In this document: piece after piece, positions 33,123 to 39,950 of the stretch
How the letters are laid out: each line of letters begins with the position of its first letter
Numbering within the stretch: the stretch's first letter is position 1
Assembly: GCA_013289165.1 (NCBI GenBank)
Contig: JABDAL010000014.1
Span: 1-39,950, forward strand
Reading direction: 5' to 3'
Source of the DNA: Bacteroidota bacterium
GTDB taxonomy: Bacteria; Bacteroidota; Bacteroidia; JABEUT01
Length of the DNA: 39,950 nt
Notes under the pieces: model-generated
What the model saw: only the letters and a program-made list of their open reading frames with translations
What the model was told of the DNA's origin: nothing
Databases searched by the model: none
Position numbers and translations under genes: made by a program

Positions 33123-35408
33123 ATGAAACGGAGTTTTAATTTTTTTCTGTGTTTCTTTACTTTCATTAGTGGGGTTTTTATGTGTCAGGCCCAAAAAAGT
33201 TATACTATTCAATTTGACCAAACGGGTAAAATAATAGATGGATTACCTGAAAATTTAAAACCCGGCGATTCTATATATTTTCGGGTCCTGGGTGATGTTC
33301 CCACTTCCCTCGCTGAAACTCTAAAATTAAAAATTCAAGATGTTAAGAATTATGGAGAAAGAATTAAGGACAATACTTTTTTGAAAAATACTTATACTGA
33401 TTTTTTGGGAATTGATAATTCTGCTTTCATGGATTATCAGTTACCTTTAAGCAGAGATGGATATCCTTCTCCTATTGATACTACTGGTAAAGTAACGGCA
33501 TATAAAATAAAGATTTTTGACTTAACTTGTACAACCTGTGGGTCTGCTGTAAATGCTTCATACGATATATGTACAACCAGGTTGTTTGTAAAAAAGAATG
33601 GACTGGAAGTTGATGTAAAAGACAATACCGGTAAATATTCGCCTAGTGGGAAGGGGATTCCTTTAGGTCCCAATAATAAAATAGAGTTTTCATTGCTTAA
33701 AGATGATAGGTATAAAGAGTTTGTTTTTAAGTATTTTTCATTATGTATAAAGGATACTGCTGACATAAATAAATTGAATGCAACAAAAAATATAATAAAG
33801 GTTTTAAATAAACAAGCTATTAAATTAGTGGGCAATATTGACAGTGTAAAAAAACTACTAGTGGATACAGAAAGTAATTTATTATTGAAAGATACAGTTC
33901 GGTTCGCTAAAGATATAAACGTAGCCTTACAATTAATAATTTCAGCAGAGAATATTGATAATGAATACCATTTATTACTTCCTATAGCACATCAGTGGGT
34001 CTATGATTGGTTGTGGTATACAGGGGGTATACCAAAATTTAATCCTTTCCCCTTTATTTCTCCGGGCGATTTTAAAGAACCTGATACATCAGATTTGCCT
34101 GCCCTGCGTTTTTTATTAGCAAAATACCAGGAGGAATTTACAGCGCCTCATAAATATAACAACATATTCGATTCTATAAATAAAATAACCAAAAGAATAA
34201 ATCGTATCAAAAATTCCTTTCTACGGTATAAGCAGGATATAAAGAAGAATGATTCAATAATGAAAGATTTCTCTGTGACGGAGTATATTTTAAATAATTT
34301 TTTCTTTTATGACTCTTCTTCATTTTGGATGCGAAACCACGATGCTTCAAATAAAGAAAAATGGCTTAATCCGGCGGGAAAGCAAGAATATGATGAAAGC
34401 AATAGAATAATGATACTTAGCCATAATTTAAAGAAAAACCAAACAGTAAATATTACAATTTCTGTTACTCCATTTGTTGAATACTCTTCAATAGATGAGG
34501 GGCCTAACGGATTACCAAATCCACTTGGACAAGTAGCATTCCTAAAATCCACCAATGGAAAATCAAGTTGGGAGAGTAAACAATCTTCAAAGGAAACAAA
34601 ATCAAGTTTGTTAAAAAAACAGGAAGAACAATTGGCTAAACTGCGACAAGCTATATTAGATAATATAAATAATTTATCAAAAGAGAGACGACAGTTATCA
34701 GATACAATAAAAGAGGCGGATTATATTCTGGATTCTAATAATCATGGCTTTTATAAACCCAATCTTAATATTAAAAGTACTAAGGATAATACCCCTCTTT
34801 ATCATACCGAGGTTGCAAATGATGGGGGTAATTTAAAAGGCCCTAATAAAGTAACCTATACCTTTGATACAACAAGTGTACCTACTGCAAAAGTTTCGCT
34901 AAAGGATACAACAAAAATAAAAAATGGAAGCCCAACCGGTGGGGTCACTTTTACATATCAGGTTAATAAGCTATACCGCATATTACCTTTTATTGGATAT
35001 GCATTTGTGCCAAGCCAAATTTATACTCTTCAATTAAACAGTACCGGCACAGCACCTGCAAACTTAACTATAAGCCGTACTTCTATAGCTTACGCAGGAC
35101 TAAAAATAGAGCTTGGAAAAAGAGGAGAAAATATTAGAAGTGACAAAGCCATTTGGAAATTTAGTCTTGATGGTGGTTTTTCTATTCCCATTTCTGCAAA
35201 AGAATACTTTTTAGGGGTAGGATGTGATATCGTGCCTGGCGTATGCGTTAATGCCGGTGTAATGATTTATCCCTATCAATGGTATGATTTTCTTAATTCC
35301 CAATACGTTGTAGACTATAATACATATCGCCCGGGATTTTATTTTGGAGTTTCAACTGACCCCGCATTTGTTGCTGAGGTAGCAAAACTTTTAAACCTTA
35401 CAAAATGA
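33123..35408 (+). CDS. Exported protein of unknown function (761 aa)
   Basis: I do not recognise a family. The start gives a signal peptide (MKRSFNFFLCFFTFISGVFMCQAQ). The mature protein begins with a beta-strand region (KSYTIQFDQTGKIIDGLPEN) with a Cys-containing segment LTCTTCGSAVNASYDICTTR near residue 140. A largely helical middle follows (about 200-480), then a predicted coiled coil at about 485-545 (SSLLKKQEEQLAKLRQAILD and on to RRQLSDTIKEADY). The C-terminal roughly 150 residues are beta-rich (KLYRILPFIGYAFVPSQIYT, WKFSLDGGFSIPISAKEYFL, YRPGFYFGVS) and look like membrane-barrel strands. The TGA stop overlaps the ATG of the next gene (ATGA), so both are probably translated together. 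The DNA is more AT-rich than the flanking core genes. A repeat array and promoter lie upstream. Confidence 0.75.
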   Translation: MKRSFNFFLCFFTFISGVFMCQAQKSYTIQFDQTGKIIDGLPENLKPGDSIYFRVLGDVPTSLAETLKLKIQDVKNYGERIKDNTFLKNTYTDFLGIDNSAFMDYQLPLSRDGYPSPIDTTGKVTAYKIKIFDLTCTTCGSAVNASYDICTTRLFVKKNGLEVDVKDNTGKYSPSGKGIPLGPNNKIEFSLLKDDRYKEFVFKYFSLCIKDTADINKLNATKNIIKVLNKQAIKLVGNIDSVKKLLVDTESNLLLKDTVRFAKDINVALQLIISAENIDNEYHLLLPIAHQWVYDWLWYTGGIPKFNPFPFISPGDFKEPDTSDLPALRFLLAKYQEEFTAPHKYNNIFDSINKITKRINRIKNSFLRYKQDIKKNDSIMKDFSVTEYILNNFFFYDSSSFWMRNHDASNKEKWLNPAGKQEYDESNRIMILSHNLKKNQTVNITISVTPFVEYSSIDEGPNGLPNPLGQVAFLKSTNGKSSWESKQSSKETKSSLLKKQEEQLAKLRQAILDNINNLSKERRQLSDTIKEADYILDSNNHGFYKPNLNIKSTKDNTPLYHTEVANDGGNLKGPNKVTYTFDTTSVPTAKVSLKDTTKIKNGSPTGGVTFTYQVNKLYRILPFIGYAFVPSQIYTLQLNSTGTAPANLTISRTSIAYAGLKIELGKRGENIRSDKAIWKFSLDGGFSIPISAKEYFLGVGCDIVPGVCVNAGVMIYPYQWYDFLNSQYVVDYNTYRPGFYFGVSTDPAFVAEVAKLLNLTK

Positions 35409-36388
35409 AAATAAATTTGATTTATAAAATTTATTTTGCTTTGTTCAGTATCGTATTGCTTATTGTATCATGCAAAAAGCAACCGGATTTTAATAGTAAC
35501 GGAATGCTCCAAGGTCATGCCTTTTATTACGACTCTTCTACCAGCTTTCTGCCAATGCCGCTGAGAAAACAAACAATTTACATTAACAGAGGAATTACTA
35601 TAGATAGTAGTTTCTATTCAACAGTAACAGATACTGGAGGATATTTTAGCATACCATATCTTGATAATGGTCAATATACTTTATATGCTACTTACTTTAA
35701 CGGAAAAAAAATGTTTATTGGAAAACTGACTACATGGCTGCTCTATAATGGAGGAAATGATATTATATCCTTCAAACTTTCTTCTATTCAGGCAGGTAAT
35801 GGTGTAATACAGGGTCATGCCTATTATATAGATTCAACATTGAGTACCATACCTAAATCACTCAAAAAGGCAACCCTATACCTAAAAGACAGTAATGCAA
35901 CTATTGATTATGTTTATCCGGTTACAACCGATAGTACAGGATATTATATTATATCATATTTACCTATTGGATCCTATAATCTATATGGAACTTATTATAA
36001 TGGGGCAGAGCAATTCACGGGAGAAATCAAGAATATTACAATCACTGCTACTAATCAAAATATAATAGACTCTTCATTTTATTTGACCCCGCCAAAACCT
36101 AATAGCATAATGAACTTAATTTTTCAGATTAAGTCGGGTGGTTATCTGTCAAGACTCCCATTTAGTATATTCACGAGCAGGTCTTTGGCTAAAGTTGATT
36201 CAATACAGTATGCTTTACTAACCGCAAAATCAGATTCAATTGGATTGTATTTTATTCATAATTTACCAACAGATTCATTTTATATTGTTTCAAAAATAAC
36301 TCTCGATACAGTATACACAGTTGATACTGGGATAAGATTTAATTCGCCCGGCATCACTACATATAAAATTACTTTATATAAGCACTAA
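35405..36388 (+). CDS. Lipoprotein with repeated carboxypeptidase-regulatory-like (beta-sandwich) domains
   Basis: The 327-residue product has a lipoprotein signal (MKINLIYKIYFALFSIVLLI then VSC, Cys23 lipidated). Two clear repeats of about 99 residues follow. The first runs from LQGHAFYYDSSTSFLPMPLR to DTGGYFSIPYLDNGQYTLYA. The second runs from IQGHAYYIDSTLSTIPKSLK to DSTGYYIISYLPIGSYNLYG. A third, diverged copy from about residue 235 ends in SDSIGLYFIHNLPTDSFYIV. The G-x-Y-x-I/F-x-x-L-x-x-G-x-Y pattern is typical of CarboxypepD_reg-like or SusD-associated beta-sandwiches. No enzyme motif is present. It overlaps the upstream unknown gene by four bases, implying a shared complex or pathway at the cell envelope. 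Confidence 0.75.
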   Translation: MKINLIYKIYFALFSIVLLIVSCKKQPDFNSNGMLQGHAFYYDSSTSFLPMPLRKQTIYINRGITIDSSFYSTVTDTGGYFSIPYLDNGQYTLYATYFNGKKMFIGKLTTWLLYNGGNDIISFKLSSIQAGNGVIQGHAYYIDSTLSTIPKSLKKATLYLKDSNATIDYVYPVTTDSTGYYIISYLPIGSYNLYGTYYNGAEQFTGEIKNITITATNQNIIDSSFYLTPPKPNSIMNLIFQIKSGGYLSRLPFSIFTSRSLAKVDSIQYALLTAKSDSIGLYFIHNLPTDSFYIVSKITLDTVYTVDTGIRFNSPGITTYKITLYKH

Positions 36389-36470
36389 AGGTAATACCAT
36401 AATTATCCCCCCTTCACCCTATCTTCATGTAATATCCCTTATTTAACCCCGTCATTGAAGGACGGAGGTT
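36389..36470 (+). promoter_or_regulatory. Leader of the sigma-factor gene with hairpin over a GGAGG
   Basis: No TAnnTTTG is present here, unlike most promoters in the window. CCGTC (36449-36453) and GACGG (36461-36465) can pair around a 7-base loop. The stem covers the start of GGAGG (36464-36468), which lies only 2 bases from the ATG. An SD-like motif is rare in this window, and this one sits closer than the usual 5-9 bases. Confidence 0.35.
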
Positions 36471-37022
36471 ATGAGTGAGGAGATAAGTGACAGTGATTTG
36501 TTAGAGCAATTCCGTGTGGAAAGCACCCGGAACTATGCTTTTCATATCCTTGTAAATAAGTACCAAAAGCGGGTTTACTGGCAGGTGCGCCGCATTATTG
36601 TAGACCATGACGATGCTAACGATGTAGTACAAAATGTATTTCTGAAAGTGTGGAAAAACCTCGAAAACTTTAAGGAAGCTTCCAGCCTTTATACTTGGCT
36701 CTACCGTATTGCCACCAATGAATCGCTTACGTTTTTGAAGCAGAAAAGAGCCAATATGTATGTCCCGTTTGAGAGTGTTTCACGTTCCCTATCCCGCAAA
36801 CTGGAGGATGATACCTATTTCAGCGGTGATGCCATACAGAAAAAGCTCCAAAATGCTATCCTCACGCTGCCCGACAAGCAGCGTATAGTGTTCAATATGA
36901 AATACTACGATAATGTAAAATATGAGCAAATGTCCCAGGTTTTAGATACATCGGTGGGTGCATTAAAAGCTTCTTATCACCACGCAGTAAAGAAAATTGA
37001 AGCCTTTTTAAAAAATAATTAA
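36471..37022 (+). CDS. ECF-type RNA polymerase sigma factor
   Basis: The 183-residue product has the two domains of an extracytoplasmic-function sigma factor. Region 2 (about residues 25-90) contains RVYWQVRRIIVDHDDANDVV followed by QNVFLKVWKNLENF and SSLYTWLYRIATNESLTFLK, which bind core polymerase and the -10 element. Region 4 (about 125-180) contains LPDKQRIVFNMKYYDNVKYE and SVGALKASYHHAVKKIEAFL, the -35 binding helix-turn-helix. There is no sigma region 1 or 3. It is followed after 33 bases by a one-pass membrane protein and then a periplasmic Spy-like protein, an arrangement that suggests envelope signalling. Its target promoters are unknown. Confidence 0.93.
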   Translation: MSEEISDSDLLEQFRVESTRNYAFHILVNKYQKRVYWQVRRIIVDHDDANDVVQNVFLKVWKNLENFKEASSLYTWLYRIATNESLTFLKQKRANMYVPFESVSRSLSRKLEDDTYFSGDAIQKKLQNAILTLPDKQRIVFNMKYYDNVKYEQMSQVLDTSVGALKASYHHAVKKIEAFLKNN

Positions 37023-37055
37023 ACTTCGCTACCTTAGAGCCGTCAAAAGAACGTT

Positions 37056-37565
37056 ATGGACAAAAAGCAGGACATATTAGAGGATGACAAATCACTGGAA
37101 AAGGAATTCCCTTTGCTGCATTCTATTGCAAAGGAAAATCCCTTTTCGGTACCCGAAGGCTATTTTGATGGGCTCTCTTCTCAAATTATCGAAAAATGCA
37201 GGAGAGAGCAGGTTGCCAAGAGTCGGTGGTCGGTAGCTATAGAAGATATTAAGCTTTATCTTTTGGGGTATAAATGGAGGGTTCTGACCATTGCCGGATG
37301 TATGGCTGTACTATGTGTTTTAGCTATACGTAGCAATAACCGGGCTGTATCCTACGAAGCAATGGCTCAAAGTATTCCCGACAGCCTGATTGTTCAAAGC
37401 CTGGATAAAAACATTTCAGACATCAGTATATCGAGCCTCGAAGACCAATGGCCCGAAACCAATGCATCTACTATGAAGAGTCCCGCCGATTCTACCAACC
37501 AGGACATTATTGCATACCTGATTGACCATAATGTTAATGTATCCGATATTGAAAATGAACCATAA
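37056..37565 (+). CDS. One-pass membrane protein, putative anti-sigma factor
   Basis: The 169-residue product has a cytosolic N-terminal part with ENPFSVPEGYFDGLSSQIIE, a motif common in Bacteroidota proteins that follow ECF sigma genes. A single transmembrane segment (about residues 73-92, WRVLTIAGCMAVLCVLAI) comes next, then an acidic Ser/Asp-rich periplasmic tail. No zinc-binding HxxxCxxC anti-sigma motif is visible, so an anti-sigma role rests on position and topology only. It starts 33 bases after the sigma gene and ends 4 bases before the next gene, so the three form a tight operon. Confidence 0.7.
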   Translation: MDKKQDILEDDKSLEKEFPLLHSIAKENPFSVPEGYFDGLSSQIIEKCRREQVAKSRWSVAIEDIKLYLLGYKWRVLTIAGCMAVLCVLAIRSNNRAVSYEAMAQSIPDSLIVQSLDKNISDISISSLEDQWPETNASTMKSPADSTNQDIIAYLIDHNVNVSDIENEP

Positions 37566-37569
37566 AATC

Positions 37570-38091
37570 ATGAAAACGAAACAAAAAGTAAAGTTGTTCC
37601 TGTTAATATTAGCATTCACTCCTCTTGCCTTGTTTTCGCAGGATAATACGCAGCAAGATAATAAGCAAGATAGAAGGGATAGGGTTGAAACCATGCATAT
37701 AGCCTATCTTTCCCAACGCCTGAACCTGACATCGGGAGAGGCACAAAAGTTCTGGCCAATATATAACCAATATAAGGCAGACCAGGATGAGTTGAGAAAA
37801 CAGCGTCAGCAAAATGTACAGGCTGTTAAGAATGCCGGCGGGGTTGATAATATGAGTGATGCAGATGTAAAAAAACTGATTGCTACTGAAACCGATCTCG
37901 AAACACGTGAGTTGGAATTGCGCAAACAGTACGTTATAAAGTTTCAACAAGCTATTCCTATACAAAAAGTAGCGAAGTTCTTCATAGCACAAGACGAATT
38001 TAAGCGTTTCCTGTTGAACCAGCTTAGTAAGCGCCGTGGCGAACACGGAGGCAGAGGCATGGACGATGACCAGGGTCCGGGACAACAATAA
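37570..38091 (+). CDS. Small periplasmic Spy/CpxP-like protein
   Basis: The 173-residue product has a signal peptide (MKTKQKVKLFLLILAFTPLA, ending near LFSQ) when started at ATG 37570. Longer in-frame starts overlap the upstream gene and add no signal features. The mature helical part contains AYLSQRLNLTSGEAQKFWPI, the LTxxEAxxFxPxY pattern common in Bacteroidota Spy/CpxP/LTXXQ-type proteins. Long charged helices follow (about 75-145). The C-terminal tail is Gly/Asp-rich (GEHGGRGMDDDQGPGQQ). Proteins of this type bind misfolded proteins or metal in the periplasm and can sense envelope stress. Its place directly behind the sigma/membrane pair suggests it is a sensor or target of that system. 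Confidence 0.75.
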   Translation: MKTKQKVKLFLLILAFTPLALFSQDNTQQDNKQDRRDRVETMHIAYLSQRLNLTSGEAQKFWPIYNQYKADQDELRKQRQQNVQAVKNAGGVDNMSDADVKKLIATETDLETRELELRKQYVIKFQQAIPIQKVAKFFIAQDEFKRFLLNQLSKRRGEHGGRGMDDDQGPGQQ

Positions 38092-38109
38092 TAGTCAAGC
38101 TTAAAAAAT

Positions 38110-38117
38110 TATCTTTG
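38110..38117 (+). promoter_or_regulatory. -7 promoter element for the MacB-type permease
   Basis: TATCTTTG matches TAnnTTTG and ends 19 bases before the permease start, in the 45-bp gap after the Spy-like gene. This separates the permease from the sigma operon. Confidence 0.5.
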
Positions 38118-38136
38118 CAGGAAATAAAAACCCTGC

Positions 38137-39390
38137 ATGGCTACCCGTCTTTTCAGAGTAAACCTTGGTATTGCTTTTTCTTCCATTGCAGGACAACTCT
38201 TACGCACCATCCTCACCATAATTATTATCGCCATTGGGATAACGGCATTGGTAGGTATACTTACTTCAATTGAGGCCATGAAACAGGCTATCAATAGTAA
38301 CTTCTCCAATATGGGAGCCAATACGTTTGCCATACGGAACCGGGATGCTGATATACGAATAGGTAATAAAGGCAAGCGCCCGAAAGTATATAGAAATATT
38401 ACATACGACGAAGCTGTCGCTTTCTCACAACAATATAATTTCCCCTCGGTAGTGTCTATTACTGTGGACGCTTCCGATATTGCTACCTTAAAATATGATA
38501 ACGAAAAAACCGACCCTAATATTCAAGTGGATGGTACCAATGAAAACTTTGTACTTACTTCGGGATATGCACTAAGCTCGGGCCGAAACTTTTCTCCCCA
38601 GGAAATTGCAGCCGGCAGAAGGGTAATCATTATAGGGCAGGATATTGTCCATAGCTTATTCAAAAAACAGGAAAACCCTATTGATAAAGTAATAAATATT
38701 GGCAATGCCGGAGCTTTTAGAGTTATCGGCGTGCTTCAGTCAAAAGGAAATAGTTTTGGTTTTGGGGGCGACAGGATAGCTTTAGTGCCGGTGACAGTGG
38801 TAAGGTCTTATGCTAATTTACTCGGTGGCGATTGGACATATACTATCAGTGTATTGGTTCATAATCCAAATCTTATTGATATGGCTACAAGCGAAGCCAA
38901 AGGAACATTTCGTATCATCCGCAAAGATAAAATTGGTGACGACGAAGATTTTGGTATCGTAAAGAGTGACGATCTTTCCAATATACTTATTAGTAAAATG
39001 TCAACACTCACTATAGGTGCCACCGTAATAGGAATAATAACCTTGCTTGGGGCAGCTATAGGATTGATGAATATAATGCTAGTTTCTGTTACGGAACGTA
39101 CTATGGAAATAGGTATTCGTAAATCTATGGGAGCCACTAAACAAATCATTCGAAACCAGTTTTTAATAGAAGCTATTGTAATTTCCCAATTGGGTGGCTT
39201 ACTCGGAATACTGCTCGGTTTAATCATTGGGAACATAATGGCTTTCTTTTTTGGGATTGGATTTATCGTTCCCTGGATGTGGATTATTACGGCAGTTATT
39301 ATATGTCTTATTGTAGGGGTTGTTTCAGGAATATATCCTGCTATAAAAGCCTCGAACCTTGACCCGATTGACGCATTAAGATACGAGTAA
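38137..39390 (+). CDS. ABC transporter permease, MacB/FtsX type
   Basis: The 417-residue inner-membrane protein has one N-terminal transmembrane helix ([20 protein letters not shown]). A large periplasmic MacB core domain (about residues 50-280) follows, including [20 protein letters not shown] and [20 protein letters not shown]. Three C-terminal helices form the FtsX domain (about 285-410) with [40 protein letters not shown] and a final [20 protein letters not shown] with ALRYE. This is the layout of mechanotransmission-type exporters such as MacB, which couple cytosolic ATP hydrolysis to periplasmic work. No ATPase gene lies next to it in the window, so the partner must be encoded elsewhere. 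The substrate is unknown. Confidence 0.92.
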   Translation: MATRLFRVNLGIAFSSIAGQLLRTILTIIIIAIGITALVGILTSIEAMKQAINSNFSNMGANTFAIRNRDADIRIGNKGKRPKVYRNITYDEAVAFSQQYNFPSVVSITVDASDIATLKYDNEKTDPNIQVDGTNENFVLTSGYALSSGRNFSPQEIAAGRRVIIIGQDIVHSLFKKQENPIDKVINIGNAGAFRVIGVLQSKGNSFGFGGDRIALVPVTVVRSYANLLGGDWTYTISVLVHNPNLIDMATSEAKGTFRIIRKDKIGDDEDFGIVKSDDLSNILISKMSTLTIGATVIGIITLLGAAIGLMNIMLVSVTERTMEIGIRKSMGATKQIIRNQFLIEAIVISQLGGLLGILLGLIIGNIMAFFFGIGFIVPWMWIITAVIICLIVGVVSGIYPAIKASNLDPIDALRYE

Positions 39391-39517
39391 GCAATACAAA
39401 CCATTATAACAGAAAGGGATACATGTTATAAGATGTCGGTTGTTTAAAATATTTTTGCCTCGTACCTTTTACGCACGTATTCCCGTATACTTTTGCAAAA
39501 AGAATTTTCCTGCTGGC
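39391..39517 (+). other. Intergenic stretch with several -7-like elements
   Basis: This gap contains TATTTTTG (39450-39457), the near match TACCTTTT around 39463 and TACTTTTG (39488-39495). It also has a loose inverted repeat TTATAAC (39404-39410) / GTTATAA (39425-39431). The inverted repeat is not followed by a T run and is unlikely to be an efficient terminator. Confidence 0.4.
39488..39495 (+). promoter_or_regulatory. -7 promoter element for the MORN-repeat gene
   Basis: TACTTTTG matches TAnnTTTG and ends 22 bases before the ATG at 39518. It is the best placed of the -7-like sites in this gap. Confidence 0.5.
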
Positions 39518-39950
39518 ATGTTTAAGCATAATTTGATAGTTTGCTTATTTTTTATTTCGTTTTCATCTGTTGCCCAACCCGTAATAGATTACTGGGATAG
39601 TACCGCAGGGATAAAGAAGAGCGAAGTGACATATTTAAACGGGATGCAAAATGGGTCCTTTAAATTGTGGTATAAAAACGGGCACCTGGACCAGGCAGGT
39701 TTTTTTAAACGGGGAGAGCAGGATAGCGTTTGGAAGTATTATTATGAAGACGGCAAATTAAAAGCTATTCGTAATTACCATCGTAATAAGCCCAATGGGC
39801 TATTTATATTTTTCTATTCCAATGGAGACACGGACATGATAAATTCATTTGCTGATGGAATGAAAGATGGAGTATGGAAATCATGGAGCAAGGATGGGAA
39901 ACTCACTAGTTCAACCTTTTATCAAAAAGATAAAAAGCAAGGCGTATGGA
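39518..39950 (+). CDS. Exported MORN-repeat protein, 3' part missing at window edge
   Basis: The frame is open from ATG 39518 to the window end (144 codons). It encodes a signal peptide (MFKHNLIVCLFFISFSSVAQ) and then MORN-type repeats of about 23 residues: YLNGMQNGSFKLWYKNGHLD, FKRGEQDSVWKYYYEDGKLK, HRNKPNGLFIFFYSNGDTDM and FADGMKDGVWKSWSKDGKLT. The G-x-x-x-G-x-W-x-x-Y/W-x-x-x-G pattern is that of the YwqK-like MORN-repeat proteins often annotated as antitoxin-like, though an exported member is more likely an envelope or surface protein. The remaining C-terminus lies outside the window. Confidence 0.85.
   Translation, partial: MFKHNLIVCLFFISFSSVAQPVIDYWDSTAGIKKSEVTYLNGMQNGSFKLWYKNGHLDQAGFFKRGEQDSVWKYYYEDGKLKAIRNYHRNKPNGLFIFFYSNGDTDMINSFADGMKDGVWKSWSKDGKLTSSTFYQKDKKQGVW

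Noticed and set aside
37609-38088. 159-codon minus-strand frame antisense to the Spy-like gene
   Set aside because: It is the complement of a Lys/Gln/Glu-rich helical coding sequence and has no motif or promoter.

Overview
The window looks like a chromosomal segment of a Bacteroidota bacterium, probably near the Chitinophagales or Sphingobacteriales (the order-level placement is inference). Four things point there. Several genes are type IX secretion system (T9SS) or gliding genes (gldJ, a porP/sprF-like gene, porU, porV). Two secreted proteins carry T9SS C-terminal sorting domains. Shine-Dalgarno sequences are scarce. At least fourteen sites upstream of genes match TAnnTTTG, the Bacteroidota -7 promoter element, often only 13-28 bases from the start codon. 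The DNA is moderately AT-rich. I see no tRNA, rRNA, CRISPR array, transposase or integrase.

Layout. Positions 1-3261 (minus strand) hold a translation operon, rplM-rpsI-rpsB-tsf, then a terminator and pyrH, which runs off the left edge. Positions 3262-5545 look accessory: a gene-poor stretch with repeated CGTGACAT-type motifs, a small XRE-family regulator with an inverted repeat in front of it, and a YadA-head-like repeat protein whose 5' end appears broken. Positions 5564-9105 hold a secreted T9SS type A protein, glycyl-tRNA synthetase and exonuclease III. Positions 9167-14933 hold a 1194-residue putative outer-membrane protein, a CBS-domain protein and a POTRA/Omp85 barrel. Positions 14985-18886 hold pdxH, a short pterin carbinolamine dehydratase, gatA and a LysM lytic transglycosylase. 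Positions 18948-24200 hold a 1353-residue T9SS type B surface protein and an M20 amidohydrolase.

Positions 24301-32840 form the T9SS/gliding neighbourhood: gldJ and a porP/sprF-like gene on the minus strand, divergent from porU, porV and ispF on the plus strand. PorU is the sortase that cleaves T9SS sorting domains and PorV is its outer-membrane shuttle. The secreted proteins at 5564-6538 and 18948-23009 are probable clients of this machinery.

Positions 32841-36388 are the least familiar part. A promoter with a tandem array of about 22-bp repeats precedes two translationally overlapping genes: a 761-residue exported protein I cannot place and a lipoprotein with repeated beta-sandwich domains. 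After them come an ECF sigma factor, a one-pass membrane protein that resembles an anti-sigma factor and a small Spy-like periplasmic protein (36471-38091). A MacB-type permease without an adjacent ATPase and a MORN-repeat protein cut by the right edge close the window.

The best candidates for something undescribed are the 32872-36388 unit with its repeat array, the motif cluster at 3492-3605, and the hairpin leader of rplM.
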